Shown: one piece after another, positions 53,558-62,654 of the stretch
Layout: each line of letters begins with the position of its first letter
Numbering within the stretch: the stretch's first letter is position 1
Assembly: GCA_026625625.1 (NCBI GenBank)
Contig: CP113055.1
Coordinates: 1,180,501 to 1,244,500 of the forward strand
DNA: 64,000 bases
Direction: 5' to 3'
Source: Blastomonas sp. SL216
GTDB lineage: Bacteria; Pseudomonadota; Alphaproteobacteria; Sphingomonadales; Sphingomonadaceae
The notes under the pieces: model-generated
The model's input: only the letters and a program-made list of their open reading frames with translations
What the model was told of the DNA's origin: nothing
Databases searched by the model: none
Translations under genes and position numbers: made by a program

Positions 53558-56500
53558 GCCACCGCCTCCGCCAGTTGAGCATCAGGCTCCGGGCGTTCCT
53601 TGCCGAAGCGGGCGTAAAGCGCGGGCATCAGGAACAGGTTGAGCGCAGTCGATGAGATCAGGCCGCCGAGGATGACGATCGCCATGGGATGCTCGATCTC
53701 GTGACCCGGCTTGTCGCCCGCGATCACCAGCGGCACCAGCGCAAGCCCTGCGCACAGTGCGGTCATCAGGATGGGCACAAGACGTTCCTGCGCGCCGCGA
53801 AGGATCAGGGCTGGGCCGAACGCCTCGCCCTCGAACCGCCGCAGATGATCGTAATGCGAGAGCAGCATGATCCCGTTGCGCGCCGAAATCCCGATCACGG
53901 TGACAAAGCCGACCAGCGATCCCAGCGACAGAACTCCGCCAGTGAGCGCGACCCCGATGACCCCGCCGACGAGCGCAAAGGGCAGGCTGAGGCCCACCAG
54001 CGCCGTGATCCGGGCGGAGCGGAACTCGAGCCAGACGAGCAGCAGGATACCGACGAGGCAGGCAAGCGCCACCGTCCACAGCCGCGAACGCGATTCCTTG
54101 AGCGCGGCATATTCGCCGAGGATTTCGGGGTGGTAGCCTGTCGCAAAGGGCACCTCGCTCACCGCCGCCTCGACACCTCGCGCCACGGCACCGAGATCGG
54201 CATCGCTGGCGATGTTGAGCGTGACATCGAGACGGCGCTGGCCGTCCTCGCGCTTGATCTCGTTGGGCGCGGGCACGATCACCACATCGGCAACGTCGCG
54301 CAGGCGGACGGGCGCACCGACCGGGGTCTGGATCATCAGATCGGCAAGCGCGTGCTGGTCGCCGCGAATAGCCGGCTCGCCCCACAAGGCGACATCGAAT
54401 GCCTTCTGATCGCGGTAGATCTCGCCCAGCTTCTCGCCCGCAACGAGAGTCTGGGCCTGGCGCCGCACTTCGCCGGGCGTGAGGCCCAGCGTGACCAGAT
54501 CGGCCGCGCGCGGGCGGATCTGGATCTGCGGCACGAGCACCTGCTGTTCGACCTTGAGGTCGGTCACACCGGGGATGTTGGCGACCTTGCCGCGCACCCG
54601 TTCGGCTGCGGCGCGCAGTTCGTCCTGGTCGGGGCCGTAAATCCGCACAACCACGGTCGCGCCTGCGCCCGAGAGCACCTCCTTGATGCGTTCGCGCAGA
54701 TAGGTGAGCACGTCGCGGTAAAGGCCGGGATAGCCTTCGACCACTTCCTTGATGCGGGCGACGCTGGCGTCGTAATCGACCCCGTCATCCAGGCTGATCC
54801 ACAGCTCGGTGAAGTTCGGGCCAACCACTTCGTCAGCAGCTTCGGCGCGCCCGATATGCGCACCGAAGTTGCGCACGCCGGGGATTGCGCGCAGTTCCTT
54901 CGAGGCGCGGATCGTGATGCGGTCCATCGCATCAATGCCCACCCCCGGCTTCTCGACGAAGTGCATCAGGAAGTCGGTCTCGCGGAAGTCGGGCAGGAAC
55001 TGGTCCTTGAACCCCAGATAGCCCATGCCGGAAAGCAGCAACCCGCCCGCGACGATGCCCATGGCAAGGCGAGGCCGGTTGATCAGCCGGGGCAGGACGC
55101 CGAGATAACGCTGCTTGAGCAAAGCGACAAAGCGCGTGTCGCGATGCTCCTTCATCGGCGCATTCGGCAGCAGCATCAGGCACATCGCAGGTGTCACCAC
55201 CAGCGTGACTAGCAGCGAGGCGGCAATCGCCAGCACATAAGCAATCGCCAAGGGACGAAAGAACGTCCCCGCCACCCCGCCGAGGAAAAAGATCGGGAGG
55301 AACACCAGCATGACGATCAGCGAGGCGAAGACCACCGCCGTGCGCACTTCGAGCGAGGCTGATAGCACCACGGCAAAGGCCGAGCGCGGATTGCCCGCCT
55401 CACGGTTCAGGCGGAGACGGCGAGCGATGTTCTCGACATCGATGATCGCATCATCGACCACCTCGCCAAGCGCGATAACCAGACCGGCGATCACCATCGT
55501 GTTGATCGTCGCCCCGCTCCACAGCAGCACGAGGCCCGCCGCCAGCAGTGACAGCGGGATCGCGACAAGGCTGATCGTCGCTTGCCGCCAGTCACGGGTA
55601 AAGGCGAACAGCACGATCGCTACCAGCAGGCAGCCGATCATCAGCGCGCGGGTCAGGTTGTCGATCGACTTCTCGATGAAGGTTGCCGGGCGGAAGATCG
55701 TGGTGTCGATCTTCACGTCCTTGAGGCCGGGCCGCAGCTCTTCGACGGCTGCCTCGACATCGCGGGTCAGCTGGAGCGTATTGCCGGTGGGCTGCTTCTC
55801 GACGATCAGCATGATGCCGGGGCCGTCGTCGATGATCGCATTGCCAATGGGAGCGGCAAAGCCATCGGTCACCCGCGCGACATCCCCCACCCGCACCGGC
55901 GCATCGCCCGCGATCTTGATGACCGTGCGGGAAAGATCCTCGGCGGTCTGGATCGCACCCGCCTGCTGAACCGGCAGCCGCTGGTTGGGCGTATCGACGA
56001 AGCCGCCGCCGCCGACCAGCACCGCATCGCCGGTCGCCGCGCGCAGCTCGGCCAGCGTGACGCCCGAAGCTTGCAGCCGGTCGGGATCGGCCAGCACCTG
56101 CAACTGCCGATCGCGATAGCCCCAGACGGCGACATTCGCGACGCCCGGCACCGACATCAGCTTGGGCCGGATCGTCCAGCGAACCAGCTCGGATAGTTCC
56201 ATCTGATCGAGCTTCTTGGAGGAGATGCCGATCTTCATCGCCCGGCTCGTGGACGACAGCGGCGGCAGCATCACCGGTGGGCGGGCAGCGGCAGGCAGTC
56301 GCGCCTGCACCTGCGCCACCCGCTCCTGCACCAGCTGGCGGGCGCGGATCACATCTGTGCCGCGCTCGAACAGGATCGTCACGGAGGACAGCCCCAGCAC
56401 CGACTTCGAGCGCAGGGTTGCCAGATCGGGCACGCCGTTGACCGCAGTCTCGATGGGCACGGTGATCAGGCTTTCGACCTCCTCGGTCGACAGGCCTGGC

Positions 56501-56658
56501 GCTTCGGTCTGGATCTCGACGATAGGCGGAGCGAACTCGGGGAATACATCCAGCGGCACATCGGCAGACGCGCGCAGGCCAAGCACCACCAAGAGCGCCG
56601 CCATTGCGAGCACCAGCACGCGCTGCTTGAGCGCGGAGCGAACCAGCCAGGCCAGCAT
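53554..56658 (-). CDS. HME-type RND efflux pump inner-membrane subunit (CusA/CzcA-like)
   Basis: 1034-aa proton-driven pump. The ATG at 56658 begins [20 protein letters not shown]; the frame upstream to 56826 is the antisense of the adaptor gene. The HME hallmark segment is [34 protein letters not shown]. The TM4 acidic motif is [14 protein letters not shown], as in heavy-metal pumps. Twelve helices in two halves with large periplasmic loops fit the family. The substrate could be a heavy metal such as Cu, Ag, Co, Zn or Cd, or an organic toxicant; the sequence by eye does not decide. Confidence 0.93.
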   Translation of the reverse strand: MLAWLVRSALKQRVLVLAMAALLVVLGLRASADVPLDVFPEFAPPIVEIQTEAPGLSTEEVESLITVPIETAVNGVPDLATLRSKSVLGLSSVTILFERGTDVIRARQLVQERVAQVQARLPAAARPPVMLPPLSSTSRAMKIGISSKKLDQMELSELVRWTIRPKLMSVPGVANVAVWGYRDRQLQVLADPDRLQASGVTLAELRAATGDAVLVGGGGFVDTPNQRLPVQQAGAIQTAEDLSRTVIKIAGDAPVRVGDVARVTDGFAAPIGNAIIDDGPGIMLIVEKQPTGNTLQLTRDVEAAVEELRPGLKDVKIDTTIFRPATFIEKSIDNLTRALMIGCLLVAIVLFAFTRDWRQATISLVAIPLSLLAAGLVLLWSGATINTMVIAGLVIALGEVVDDAIIDVENIARRLRLNREAGNPRSAFAVVLSASLEVRTAVVFASLIVMLVFLPIFFLGGVAGTFFRPLAIAYVLAIAASLLVTLVVTPAMCLMLLPNAPMKEHRDTRFVALLKQRYLGVLPRLINRPRLAMGIVAGGLLLSGMGYLGFKDQFLPDFRETDFLMHFVEKPGVGIDAMDRITIRASKELRAIPGVRNFGAHIGRAEAADEVVGPNFTELWISLDDGVDYDASVARIKEVVEGYPGLYRDVLTYLRERIKEVLSGAGATVVVRIYGPDQDELRAAAERVRGKVANIPGVTDLKVEQQVLVPQIQIRPRAADLVTLGLTPGEVRRQAQTLVAGEKLGEIYRDQKAFDVALWGEPAIRGDQHALADLMIQTPVGAPVRLRDVADVVIVPAPNEIKREDGQRRLDVTLNIASDADLGAVARGVEAAVSEVPFATGYHPEILGEYAALKESRSRLWTVALACLVGILLLVWLEFRSARITALVGLSLPFALVGGVIGVALTGGVLSLGSLVGFVTVIGISARNGIMLLSHYDHLRRFEGEAFGPALILRGAQERLVPILMTALCAGLALVPLVIAGDKPGHEIEHPMAIVILGGLISSTALNLFLMPALYARFGKERPEPDAQLAEAVA

Positions 56659-57647
56659 CAGTGCGCGACCCCGAACTCGGTGCCGAACAGCTCGGCAGCG
56701 CCTGCGGTCACCACCAGCATACCAGGGCGCAGCCCCCGTGACAGGATCGCGCGGCCATCTTCGGTTGCTGCTACCTCGATCCTTTGGCGCACATAGGTAT
56801 CGGCCTCGGTCTTGGCATAGACCCATTCGCCGCCATAGATGTCGCGCAGGATCGCGGAGGTCGACACGGACAGCCCTTCGCTTCGCCCACCAGCGAGCGG
56901 GAGCGCGACGCTGACCCGCTGGCCGACACGATAGGCCCGATCACGATTGTCGAGCGCGAAATAGAGATCGACGGTGCCAGCGACTGCGTTCGCCGATGGC
57001 GGCGCATCGACGGGCCGCGCCGATCGTTTCGCGCCGTCCTGCCCAAGCGGCGAAATCAGAGCTGATTGGCCTTGTTGCAGCCCGGCAAGATCGCTTCCAA
57101 ACACCGGGACCCGCACCCATACGAAGCGCTGGTTGCCAAGACCCGCCACCGCCGGCCCGAGCAGGCGGCGCTGGGCCGCAGCCGCATCGGCAGCAGCCTT
57201 GGCCGCGCCGAGCGCCGCCGTCGCCTCATCACGCGCGCGAATGCTTCCGGCTTCCTCATCAACCAGAGCCGAGGCACGATCATAGGCGATGCGCGCCAGA
57301 GCCAGCTGCGCACGTGCCCGCGCCAGTTCACCCTCGGCGGCGACCTGCTGTGCACCTAGCTGTTGCAAGTTGCTGGCCGAATTGATCGGCGCGCCTCCGA
57401 CGCCTGCGGGAATTACGATCTCGCCGCTGGTCATGCGCATGGCAGATGCAGTGCCCGTTCCCACCCGCTCGGTCACAATCCCGAGCCGCTTTTGCGCTTC
57501 TGGCGTGAGCTTCAGGCGGACAAGTTCGATCTCATGAGCGACCGCTTCGCTGTGAACGGAGGCCTTGGGGGGAGCCGTCGGCTCGCTCCCGCAGGCGGTC
57601 AGGAGGACGGCAGGGATGAAAGCGGCAAGGGCGAAGCGGTTCAGCAT
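56658..57647 (-). CDS. RND efflux periplasmic adaptor lipoprotein (HlyD/MFP family)
   Basis: 329-aa periplasmic adaptor linking pump and outer-membrane factor. The ATG at 57647 gives a lipoprotein signal with lipobox [10 protein letters not shown] barrel-sandwich/coiled-coil region ([32 protein letters not shown]) is followed by beta-barrel and membrane-proximal domains ([36 protein letters not shown]). Another ATG at 57671 is in frame, but the lipobox spacing supports 57647. The stop overlaps the pump start by one base (TGATG). It is the first gene of the five-gene operon. Confidence 0.9.
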   Translation of the reverse strand: MLNRFALAAFIPAVLLTACGSEPTAPPKASVHSEAVAHEIELVRLKLTPEAQKRLGIVTERVGTGTASAMRMTSGEIVIPAGVGGAPINSASNLQQLGAQQVAAEGELARARAQLALARIAYDRASALVDEEAGSIRARDEATAALGAAKAAADAAAAQRRLLGPAVAGLGNQRFVWVRVPVFGSDLAGLQQGQSALISPLGQDGAKRSARPVDAPPSANAVAGTVDLYFALDNRDRAYRVGQRVSVALPLAGGRSEGLSVSTSAILRDIYGGEWVYAKTEADTYVRQRIEVAATEDGRAILSRGLRPGMLVVTAGAAELFGTEFGVAH

Positions 57648-57668
57648 TCCAGCCGCATACAGCGCTTC

Positions 57669-57713
57669 CATTGGGGCAATGTTGGCGCTTCTATACAATT
57701 CCCCAATGTTAGC
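57669..57713 (-). promoter_or_regulatory. Putative operator/promoter of the RND efflux operon
   Basis: Read on the minus strand, GCTAACATTG (57704-57713) and GCCAACATTG (57677-57686) form a direct repeat with a 27-bp period, and CATTGGGG/CCCCAATG (57669 and 57701) form an inverted repeat around it. A -10-like TATAGA lies between the two copies (57690-57695). Likely the binding site of the operon's own OmpR-type regulator. Confidence 0.5.
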
Positions 57714-57822
57714 CTGGCGGCGTAATGAGAACAGTTGGGCGTTTGAAAACGGATGGTCTCGCAACTTCTAACTTTTAAGACCCCCTCACAGACATCGCCA
57801 GAGCACATCAAAAGATATCTTG

Positions 57823-57867
57823 TTGACTTTTGATACCGTCTCGATATTATCATGTATCTTATGAGAC
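57823..57867 (+). promoter_or_regulatory. Promoter of the resolvase gene with an overlapping dyad
   Basis: TTGACT (57823-57828), a 16-bp spacer and TATTAT (57845-57850). A 30-bp imperfect palindrome GTCTC...GAGAC (57838-57867) covers the -10 and the start region. It resembles a res subsite/operator that a serine recombinase could use to limit its own expression. Confidence 0.5.
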
Positions 57868-57883
57868 ACAATAAGGAGCGATA

Positions 57884-58462
57884 ATGAGCCGCTTGGCATA
57901 TTTCCGGGTCAGCACCGGTGATCAGAGCGTTGAGGCACAACGGCAGGCACTTGGCGGCCATTTCGACAAGGAGTTCGTAGACGAAGGCATCAGTGGTGCG
58001 ACGCCTGCGGCGTCCCGTCCAGCCTTCGCCAAGCTGCTGTCGTATGTCCGTGAAGGTGACACGATCCACGTCTATGCGCTCGACAGGCTCGGTCGCGACG
58101 CTCTCGACGTCCAGGCCATGGTCCGCAGGCTGCTCGATATGGGCGTCGCGCTCGACGTCCATGGGCTCGGTGCTATTGGTCGCGGCGTCGGCGAGCTCAT
58201 CGTTGCCGTGCTGGCGCAGATCGCCGACATGGAGCGCATGCGCATCAAGGAGCGGTGTGACAGCGGACGAGCAGCTGCCAGAGCAGCGCTGGAGGCGACT
58301 GGTCGCACGCATCGGGGCAAGGCGAGCTTGGGCCGTCCGAAAGCCGCAAACGCCGCAGAAGTCGTCGCATGGCGGCGAGAGAATGGAGCTTCGATAACAG
58401 CTACCATGGCGCATTTCGGCATTAGCAGGGCAACAGTGGCCCGCTACTGCGCCACCGCGTAA
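57884..58462 (+). CDS. Serine recombinase (resolvase/invertase family)
   Basis: 192-aa site-specific recombinase. The catalytic domain starts MSRLAYFRVSTGDQSVEAQRQAL with catalytic S10; the arginines and YALDRLGRD block match the small-resolvase family. The E-helix/linker is followed by a C-terminal helix-turn-helix (ITATMAHFGISRATVARYC). An AAGGAG ribosome site precedes the ATG. Such proteins act on res or inversion sites. The gene lies between the efflux operon and the two-gene RexAB-like module, and may be a relic of the modular assembly of the island. Confidence 0.92.
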   Translation: MSRLAYFRVSTGDQSVEAQRQALGGHFDKEFVDEGISGATPAASRPAFAKLLSYVREGDTIHVYALDRLGRDALDVQAMVRRLLDMGVALDVHGLGAIGRGVGELIVAVLAQIADMERMRIKERCDSGRAAARAALEATGRTHRGKASLGRPKAANAAEVVAWRRENGASITATMAHFGISRATVARYCATA

Positions 58463-58492
58463 ACCCAAGCGGTCGCGATACCAGCCTAGCGA

Positions 58493-59005
58493 TCACGCGC
58501 CGTAAAATTCAGGCTTGTCCCTAACGCTGGACAGCTTCCCAAAACCATATGCTACCCTGAGAAAAGCGAGAAACGTCCACACGAACAGGGCAAACCAGGC
58601 GAGCACGATGAAAAACATCGGCGAGTAAGCTGTCGTAATCGGCGGGTTCGCGATGGTTAACGGCAAGGACGTCACCGTCAGCAAGAACCCACCGACATTG
58701 GCGCGCCGGACATAGGCCAGGAAGCGCCGCATCGCGAGCTTGTCCCGAATCTCCTGCACGAATCCGTCATTCTTCCCGACCACAAATCCGTAGACCCCGA
58801 ATGCAAACCCAGTCTGAATCGCCGACCAGTTGAAGATCGCGCCATACAGGTTTACCACCGACCAGCCGCCCTCCGGCGTGAATTGATCGACGATGCTTGG
58901 CGCCCACAACGATATTGCGATCGCCGATCCTACAGACAGGACAAGCGGCGCCCACTGCTCGATCACGAGCGCTATGCTCCAGCGGCGCTTGCGTTCATCA
59001 GCCAT
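58493..59005 (-). CDS. 4-TM membrane protein (RexB/KwaA-like partner)
   Basis: 170-aa integral membrane protein with four hydrophobic helices, at about residues 18-36, 47-75, 100-122 and 128-158. The loop between the second and third helices is basic and cytoplasmic in prediction (KNDGFVQEIRDKLAMRRFLAYVRRA). The start overlaps the end of the upstream gene by 8 nt, so production is coupled. The size and helix count match phage lambda RexB (4 TM, about 144 aa) and the membrane subunit of Kiwa. No sequence family is named. It probably is the membrane effector of a two-protein module. Confidence 0.7.
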   Translation of the reverse strand: MADERKRRWSIALVIEQWAPLVLSVGSAIAISLWAPSIVDQFTPEGGWSVVNLYGAIFNWSAIQTGFAFGVYGFVVGKNDGFVQEIRDKLAMRRFLAYVRRANVGGFLLTVTSLPLTIANPPITTAYSPMFFIVLAWFALFVWTFLAFLRVAYGFGKLSSVRDKPEFYGA

Positions 59006-59843
59006 GGTCGTCCAGCTTTAATCGCACGAACGCCGACGTAGCCGAATAGACATCGTCGGGTGCATCGCTTGCGGGATTCACCTCGCCCTTCTCCGACAGA
59101 AGGCTGTCCAGCAGATTTATGTCCTCGTTTTTCAAGCCTTCGCCAGCATCAGGTGTGACGTGCAACGATCGGACATCAGCACCTTGCCCAAACAGGACCA
59201 GGAACTGCTCCACCATGGCCTTCGCAGCGAGGCCCAAAGAGCCCTTGTTTCGCCCCATGCTCAACTCGACGGTGATCTCGGGCGCTTCATATGCTTCACC
59301 CATGGCCTGAATCGCTGCACCGGCTGGTGCAGCCTCGTCATCCAAGGCATCGAGATTTTGAGGGCGAGCAAGCCTGACCTTGAGCTTCCGCAGCGGCTGC
59401 TCTTGGAACCTGGCGAGTGCATCCCCGTCCATCACAGGCTCCATCACGAACTGTCCTGCATGGTGCATTTGCACGAGATAGTCATTGAACCTGCCAGGCG
59501 AAAGGACACGCGGATCATAGTGTATGGCGAGGGTGTGATCTGCTTCACGAAAACAAAAGGCTACACCGTCGCCAATAGGCACATCGATACCAAGCGCCCT
59601 GGTCCCATCAGGATGGACCTCGCACGGTAAGTCGGTATCACGCACCCTCATCATTTCCCCGGAAACGTATCCCGGCTCAAGCACTAATCGCTCCAAGCGA
59701 CAGACGAATCCGCCAGCCAATTGCCGCTGACGCGCTGCTGGCTCGCCGAGATCGTAGATCGCCTGAAGCGTAGTTCGCAGGCTGGGGCCTTGCGCAGCGA
59801 GCTTGCCAACAGAATAAAACCGCACCGTGATAGATTTCGCCAT
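58998..59843 (-). CDS. RexA/DUF6731-like cytoplasmic partner of the 4-TM protein
   Basis: 281-aa soluble protein starting MAKSITVRFYSVG at the ATG 59843. It has a beta-rich N-terminus, a central block PIGDGVAFCFREADHTLAIHYDPRVLS, the segment FVMEPVMDGDALARFQEQPLRKLKVRL, and a C-terminal LLSEKGEVNP. From memory, these line up in order with parts of phage lambda RexA (about 279 aa), including a C-terminal LSEKG, and with the DUF6731-type family; I could not align them. RexA is the sensor of a two-protein exclusion system. Gene order sensor-then-membrane is the same as rexA-rexB. Confidence 0.55.
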   Translation of the reverse strand: MAKSITVRFYSVGKLAAQGPSLRTTLQAIYDLGEPAARQRQLAGGFVCRLERLVLEPGYVSGEMMRVRDTDLPCEVHPDGTRALGIDVPIGDGVAFCFREADHTLAIHYDPRVLSPGRFNDYLVQMHHAGQFVMEPVMDGDALARFQEQPLRKLKVRLARPQNLDALDDEAAPAGAAIQAMGEAYEAPEITVELSMGRNKGSLGLAAKAMVEQFLVLFGQGADVRSLHVTPDAGEGLKNEDINLLDSLLSEKGEVNPASDAPDDVYSATSAFVRLKLDDHG

Positions 59844-60084
59844 ACCGCCCCCGTCCACACTGTTCGTAGCAGCAGCAAACAATGTATGCGATTCGTAATA
59901 CTGCTGAAGGCCATGAATGTATCATTGACACCAAGACATGAGAAGCGGACAGGCATGTGAGGCTGCGATCGTCAAGAAGATCCAATTTGAGGAAATTAGC
60001 CTGACTGACTCTGAAATCGGCGTGCAATTTTATTTCTGACGGCCAGTGAATGCGGACATCCGGTGTCAACAACGCAATTTCCCG

Positions 60085-61791
60085 TTACTTTGGTCGGGGA
60101 AGGACCAGCCCCTCATAGCGACATGCTCTGATCGCCGGATAGGTTTCGGCGAGCGGGATCTCGCCGATATATCGTGCATCCAGGTTCGACTTTTCGTGCC
60201 CGACAACCTCATGGACGTAGTTCGGCTGGATGCCGTATTTGTTCCTCGTCAGCAGCGTCTTGAAGGCCCCTCGAAAGCCGTGGAAGGTGACGGCTCGGCG
60301 CGCGCCCTCCACTAGGAGGCCCTCGAGCGCGGTAGGGATAAGGGTCTGGTTGAACGAACGGATCACCGCCGAATTCGACCACGCAGCGGAGCATTCATGC
60401 TCAGGGCCACCCGGCGCGATCCAATCCTGAAACAGCCTTTCATCGCCTCGAGCGCGTGCGCGTGAAACGAATGCAGGGAATCCAAGTTCGATCAGCTGGT
60501 CGAGCAACGGGACCTTGCGCTGGTAACGCTTCTTCGTGCTCCGAAACTTGTTGTCGCGGATCACAATGTGCGGAAATCGATCATCCAGACGCACCTCGTC
60601 AAGCATTAGGCCGCCGAGTTCGCCTGCACGGCATCCTGTCATTAGCGCCACCACGGGCACCCAATAATGCATGCCAGTCAGCCGGTGGTCACCGGGACTG
60701 TGAATGTTCTCCGGTGAGGCGCACCCAGTGAACCATGGGTAGGCAAATACCCGGTTCAGCTCCTCGAGCTCGAAGGGACGCTTGTCCGGCATTATCTCCG
60801 CAGACTGCGGCATGGTGAAAACCGAAGCCTTGATGCCCGCGAACGGGTTCGGCCCCTCGAAGCCAGACTGCTGGGCAAAGCGATTGACTGCTGCGCGAAG
60901 CAGGCCGACCTTCTTATCGAGGTTCGCGCTCGACATGGGACGAGCTATGCTGTTTCGCGACCGACCGCCGATCGTCTTGGAGCCTTGGTGTTCGCAAAAG
61001 CTCCTAACGTGCGCCTTGGTGAGTTCGTCGATCGGGAGATCGCCGACGTGGGCAACGAAGTCTCGGAGTGCTGTCTTGATCTCACCCTTGGTGCGACGGC
61101 TCGGCACCACATCCACATGCTTCATGACGATCTCAGAGAGCCGGGGCTGCTTTGTCCGCTTCCCCTCATCCGCGGCGGGCAGGACTGACTGCTTCCCGCT
61201 CATCAGGTCGCCGATCTCGCGATAGCCGTCGATAAGCCCCTCTCGCACAGCCTTGATGATGAATGAGCGCTCGGAGCTTCCCACTGGTGCGCATATAGCT
61301 TCATGCGCGATGATCCGATCAGCGATCGACGCTGCATCGAGACGCGGGTCATCGGTGGGCTCCATGTCGATCAAGACGCGCCGGATGCCCTCGGCATCGG
61401 TTTCAAACTGCTCAAACATGCGCTCGACTTCGGCATGATGCGCCGCGTCCTGCTCACGATGGATGATGTGCAGTCGATACGGCCTCGTGACCAGGCTCTT
61501 CTGCTCGGCCCTGATCGCCTGCAAGAGGTTCGACGTTAGTCGTCGCTGCGGTGCCGTCATTAGCGCCTTGCCCAAAGCCTGCTGGACACGGCGTTCAAAA
61601 TCGAGCTCGACCTCGTGCGCGGCGATCAAGGCATCGGCCTGGTCCTTCGTGCGGAGCGAACGGCGAAACGGAGTGATGCCTCCGAATAGCGCCTCGAATT
61701 CTGCCGGTCGGTCCACGACCTGCTGGGGAACCCGGCGCACATACTGGTAGACGCCTTGGCGTTTTGTGACATGTCTGATCGCGTTGGCCAT
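60085..61791 (-). CDS. Tyrosine recombinase/integrase of the genomic island
   Basis: 568-aa integrase with an N-terminal DUF6538-like arm-binding segment (RHVTKRQGVYQYVRRVP), a SAM-like core-binding domain around 230-330, and the catalytic domain after it. Catalytic residues are in TGCRAGELGGL (R), TFHGFRGAFKTLL (HxxR), VGHEKSN (H) and the nucleophile in RYIGEIP (Y). The ATG at 61791 is chosen over a GTG at 61800. It lies 100 bp from the tRNA-derived direct repeat, the usual place for an island integrase, and reads inward. Confidence 0.93.
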   Translation of the reverse strand: MANAIRHVTKRQGVYQYVRRVPQQVVDRPAEFEALFGGITPFRRSLRTKDQADALIAAHEVELDFERRVQQALGKALMTAPQRRLTSNLLQAIRAEQKSLVTRPYRLHIIHREQDAAHHAEVERMFEQFETDAEGIRRVLIDMEPTDDPRLDAASIADRIIAHEAICAPVGSSERSFIIKAVREGLIDGYREIGDLMSGKQSVLPAADEGKRTKQPRLSEIVMKHVDVVPSRRTKGEIKTALRDFVAHVGDLPIDELTKAHVRSFCEHQGSKTIGGRSRNSIARPMSSANLDKKVGLLRAAVNRFAQQSGFEGPNPFAGIKASVFTMPQSAEIMPDKRPFELEELNRVFAYPWFTGCASPENIHSPGDHRLTGMHYWVPVVALMTGCRAGELGGLMLDEVRLDDRFPHIVIRDNKFRSTKKRYQRKVPLLDQLIELGFPAFVSRARARGDERLFQDWIAPGGPEHECSAAWSNSAVIRSFNQTLIPTALEGLLVEGARRAVTFHGFRGAFKTLLTRNKYGIQPNYVHEVVGHEKSNLDARYIGEIPLAETYPAIRACRYEGLVLPRPK

Positions 61792-61805
61792 GGGTCGCAC
61801 CTCTT

Positions 61806-61827
61806 TGTATCACAGAGATGTATCACA
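61806..61827 (+). repeat. Paired TGTATC motifs near the right end (candidate integrase arm sites)
   Basis: TGTATCACAG at 61806 and TGTATCACA at 61819, 13 bp apart, between the integrase start and the right repeat. Same motif and spacing as the pair at 42154/42167. Confidence 0.5.
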
Positions 61828-61890
61828 CCCCGACGAAGAAAACCGCGATATATGAGAACCTTACGCAGAACAAGCGTTTAGAGCATGTGC

Positions 61891-61917
61891 GGTTCGAACC
61901 CAGCAGGGCTCACCATT
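61891..61917 (+). repeat. attachment-site core, distal end of the island
   Basis: 27-bp perfect repeat of the tRNA-Lys 3' end at 42089-42115. It lacks the rest of a tRNA, so it is not a gene. Together the two copies define an island of about 19.8 kb. Confidence 0.93.
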
Positions 61918-61953
61918 TCTTCCGTTCCCGCAGGCTGTGCCTGGCCGCCCGGT

Positions 61954-62637
61954 TCAGGGCTTGATGATCAGCCTGCCGGTAAAGTCTATCCGGGACATGA
62001 ACGGGCGGTGGGCCAGGTTACCGAAATACGCGTCGACGGCGCGGCGCGCTCCGGTCCAATAGCCGTAATCATCGATGATCAGCACGCCCCCCGAGCATAA
62101 GCGGGGATAAAGCGTCTCGAGCTCATGCAGCGTCGAATCATACCAATCGGTATCAAGGCGCAACAGGGCAATCCGCTCGGGCATGGTCCCGGGCAGGCTT
62201 TCCAGCACATTGCCTTCCACCAGCTTCAGCCGCTCCGCAGGCCAGCCCGTCGCCAGCATATTGGTCTCGACGGTTTTGCGGGGCGCCACGCCCCAGAACG
62301 GGTTTTCCTCGTCGCGGGGATTTTGCGCCATGATCGTCGCCGCTGCCTCGCCCGACATCGCCTGGCGGTCATGATCGCCCGGCGCGGTCATCCCGCTGAA
62401 CGTATCGTACAGCCATATATCGCGATCGGCATCGCCGCAGTCGAGCGCGGTCAGGGCCATCATCATGGCCGACCCACCCCGCCAAACGCCGCATTCGACA
62501 AAATCGCCGTCCAGCCGGTTGTCGATCAGATAGCGCACCGCGGTATGCAACGCGTAGGTGCGCTCGATCGACGTCATCGTCATCGGCGCACAGCGCTGGT
62601 GCAGCGCCAGGAATTCGGGCTCCAGATCAAAATGCAT
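61954..62637 (-). CDS. TylF/MycF-family O-methyltransferase
   Basis: 227-aa class I SAM methyltransferase. The SAM-binding block is GDFVECGVWRGGSAMMMAL; the family's metal/substrate region is ALLRLDTDWYDSTLHELETLYPRL, with SGGVLIIDDYGYWTGARRAVD. The ATG at 62637 follows AGGGCG with six-base spacing; a TTG at 62658 is less likely. TylF-type enzymes methylate sugar hydroxyls on antibiotics or polysaccharides. Here it could modify cell-surface glycans. The preceding gene ends 18 nt upstream. Confidence 0.88.
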   Translation of the reverse strand: MHFDLEPEFLALHQRCAPMTMTSIERTYALHTAVRYLIDNRLDGDFVECGVWRGGSAMMMALTALDCGDADRDIWLYDTFSGMTAPGDHDRQAMSGEAAATIMAQNPRDEENPFWGVAPRKTVETNMLATGWPAERLKLVEGNVLESLPGTMPERIALLRLDTDWYDSTLHELETLYPRLCSGGVLIIDDYGYWTGARRAVDAYFGNLAHRPFMSRIDFTGRLIIKP

Positions 62638-62654
62638 TGTTCGCCCTAACGGAT

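Noticed and set aside
61891-61917. Second tRNA-Lys gene
   Set aside because: Only the T-loop-to-CCA part is present; it is an att repeat.
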